A stretch of DNA of 64,000 nt from Psychrobacter sp. JCM 18903 (GTDB lineage: Bacteria; Pseudomonadota; Gammaproteobacteria; Pseudomonadales; Moraxellaceae), in assembly GCF_000586475.1 (NCBI RefSeq), contig NZ_BAWJ01000001.1, positions 1-64,000 on the forward strand, given 5' to 3'. Under the pieces are notes generated by a model. The model saw only the letters and a program-made list of their open reading frames with translations. It was not told where the DNA came from and searched no databases. This document shows, piece by piece, positions 63,609 to 64,000 of the stretch. Position 1 is the stretch's first letter. Each line of letters opens with the position of its first letter. The position numbers were made by a program, and so were the translations under genes.

Positions 63609-64000
63609 TTATGGCTGAATTAGACCATGACGAATGGCCAAATGTGTTAACTTCACATCGCTATCAACCCCAACTTTCTCATAAATACGATAGCGGTAAG
63701 TGTTGATGGTTTTGACACTCACAAATAGCTGATCAGCGATTTGCTGCGGGCTTTGACAGTTAACGACCATCATTGCCACCTGTTTTTCGCGATCACTCAG
63801 TAAGTCAAAAGGTGAGTTGGCATTATCTGACAACAAAACATCAGCCAGTTGCTCAGCGACATCTTGGCTAAAATAACGACCACCTTGATAGATTTTTTTG
63901 ACAGCGCGAATCATCTCATCGAGCGGCGTGCCCTTCGTAATATAGCCATTGACCCCCGCTTTGATAAGCATCGAAGGATACGGCTGCGCTGACATACTGC
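63609..64000 (-). CDS. LuxR-type response regulator (GacA/UvrY-like), cut by the window end
   Basis: The visible 130 residues are the end of a REC domain (KAGVNGYITKGTPLDEMIRAVKKI) and a LuxR HTH (LLSDREKQVAMMVVNCQSPQQIADQLFVSVKTINTYRYRIYEKVGV). The pattern matches GacA/UvrY, response regulators that control small RNAs such as CsrB/RsmZ. The start and the phospho-acceptor lie outside the window. The stop is at 63609-63611, 5 bases from the MITE-like element, which separates it from pilS. Confidence 0.85.
   Translation of the reverse strand, partial: SMSAQPYPSMLIKAGVNGYITKGTPLDEMIRAVKKIYQGGRYFSQDVAEQLADVLLSDNANSPFDLLSDREKQVAMMVVNCQSPQQIADQLFVSVKTINTYRYRIYEKVGVDSDVKLTHLAIRHGLIQP

Overview
The window looks like chromosomal DNA of a Moraxellaceae gammaproteobacterium, most likely Psychrobacter. 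This rests on protein resemblance (PilS/PilR with the PilR-type C-terminus, LpxL, RND pump, HemB lacking the zinc cysteines, 6S RNA) and on moderately AT-rich DNA; no database search was run. Most of it is conserved housekeeping DNA. The accessory material is at the left end, around tRNA-Val, and in one small transposon-like element near the right end.

Layout. 1-376: right end of an IS1595-type insertion sequence. 447-7552: LtrA-like membrane protein, then a LysR regulator next to two gene sets (DoxX / FMN-dependent quinone reductase / DUF1275 membrane protein; two pirins / nitroreductase) whose promoters are near copies of one another. 7876-11777: zinc-uptake pair (AztD-like His-rich lipoprotein and ZnuD-like TonB receptor) behind a 21-bp Zur-type palindrome. 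12444-13269: decayed MerR / DUF2938 pair next to tRNA-Val(GAC). 13579-15668: Xi-class glutathionyl-hydroquinone reductase and hemB. 15908-22375: three-gene RND efflux operon. 22995-26369: ispB, rplU-rpmA, lolA. 26567-35016 (minus strand): scpB, scpA, a methyltransferase, trpS, lpxL, rplM-rpsI, rsmD, mrdA. 35494-41606: DUF445 protein and ccmFGHI for cytochrome c maturation. 41827-48083: adk, secB, grxC, rhodanese, rsgA, orn, lpxH, cyclophilin. 48357-54763: glnS, PLD-like protein, 1-Cys peroxiredoxin, GST, META/DUF4377 lipoprotein, ruvC. 55018-64000: fxsA, 6S RNA, gpmI, ctpA, pilR, pilS, a 160-bp MITE-like element, and a GacA/UvrY-type response regulator cut by the window end.

Sequence quality. 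Nineteen otherwise conserved genes, many of them essential (glnS, rpmA, mrdA, gpmI, scpA, lpxL, ccmF), are each split by one or two single-base indels, about 25 in all. Each can be joined into one full-length frame, usually by restoring one base in a short homopolymer. I read these as sequencing errors and annotate the genes as single CDSs spanning both fragments. The MerR and DUF2938 genes differ: they carry in-frame stop codons and a truncation, so they look genuinely decayed.

How the parts fit together. The left arm is a redox/electrophile-stress block: quinone reductase, pirins, nitroreductase, hydroquinone reductase and, further right, peroxiredoxin and GST. At least two of its operons seem to share one LysR-type operator. 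The centre builds the envelope (LolA, LpxL, LpxH, PBP2, RND pump) and the translation machinery. The right end controls type IV pili through PilS-PilR, with a mobile element lying in the pilS upstream region.
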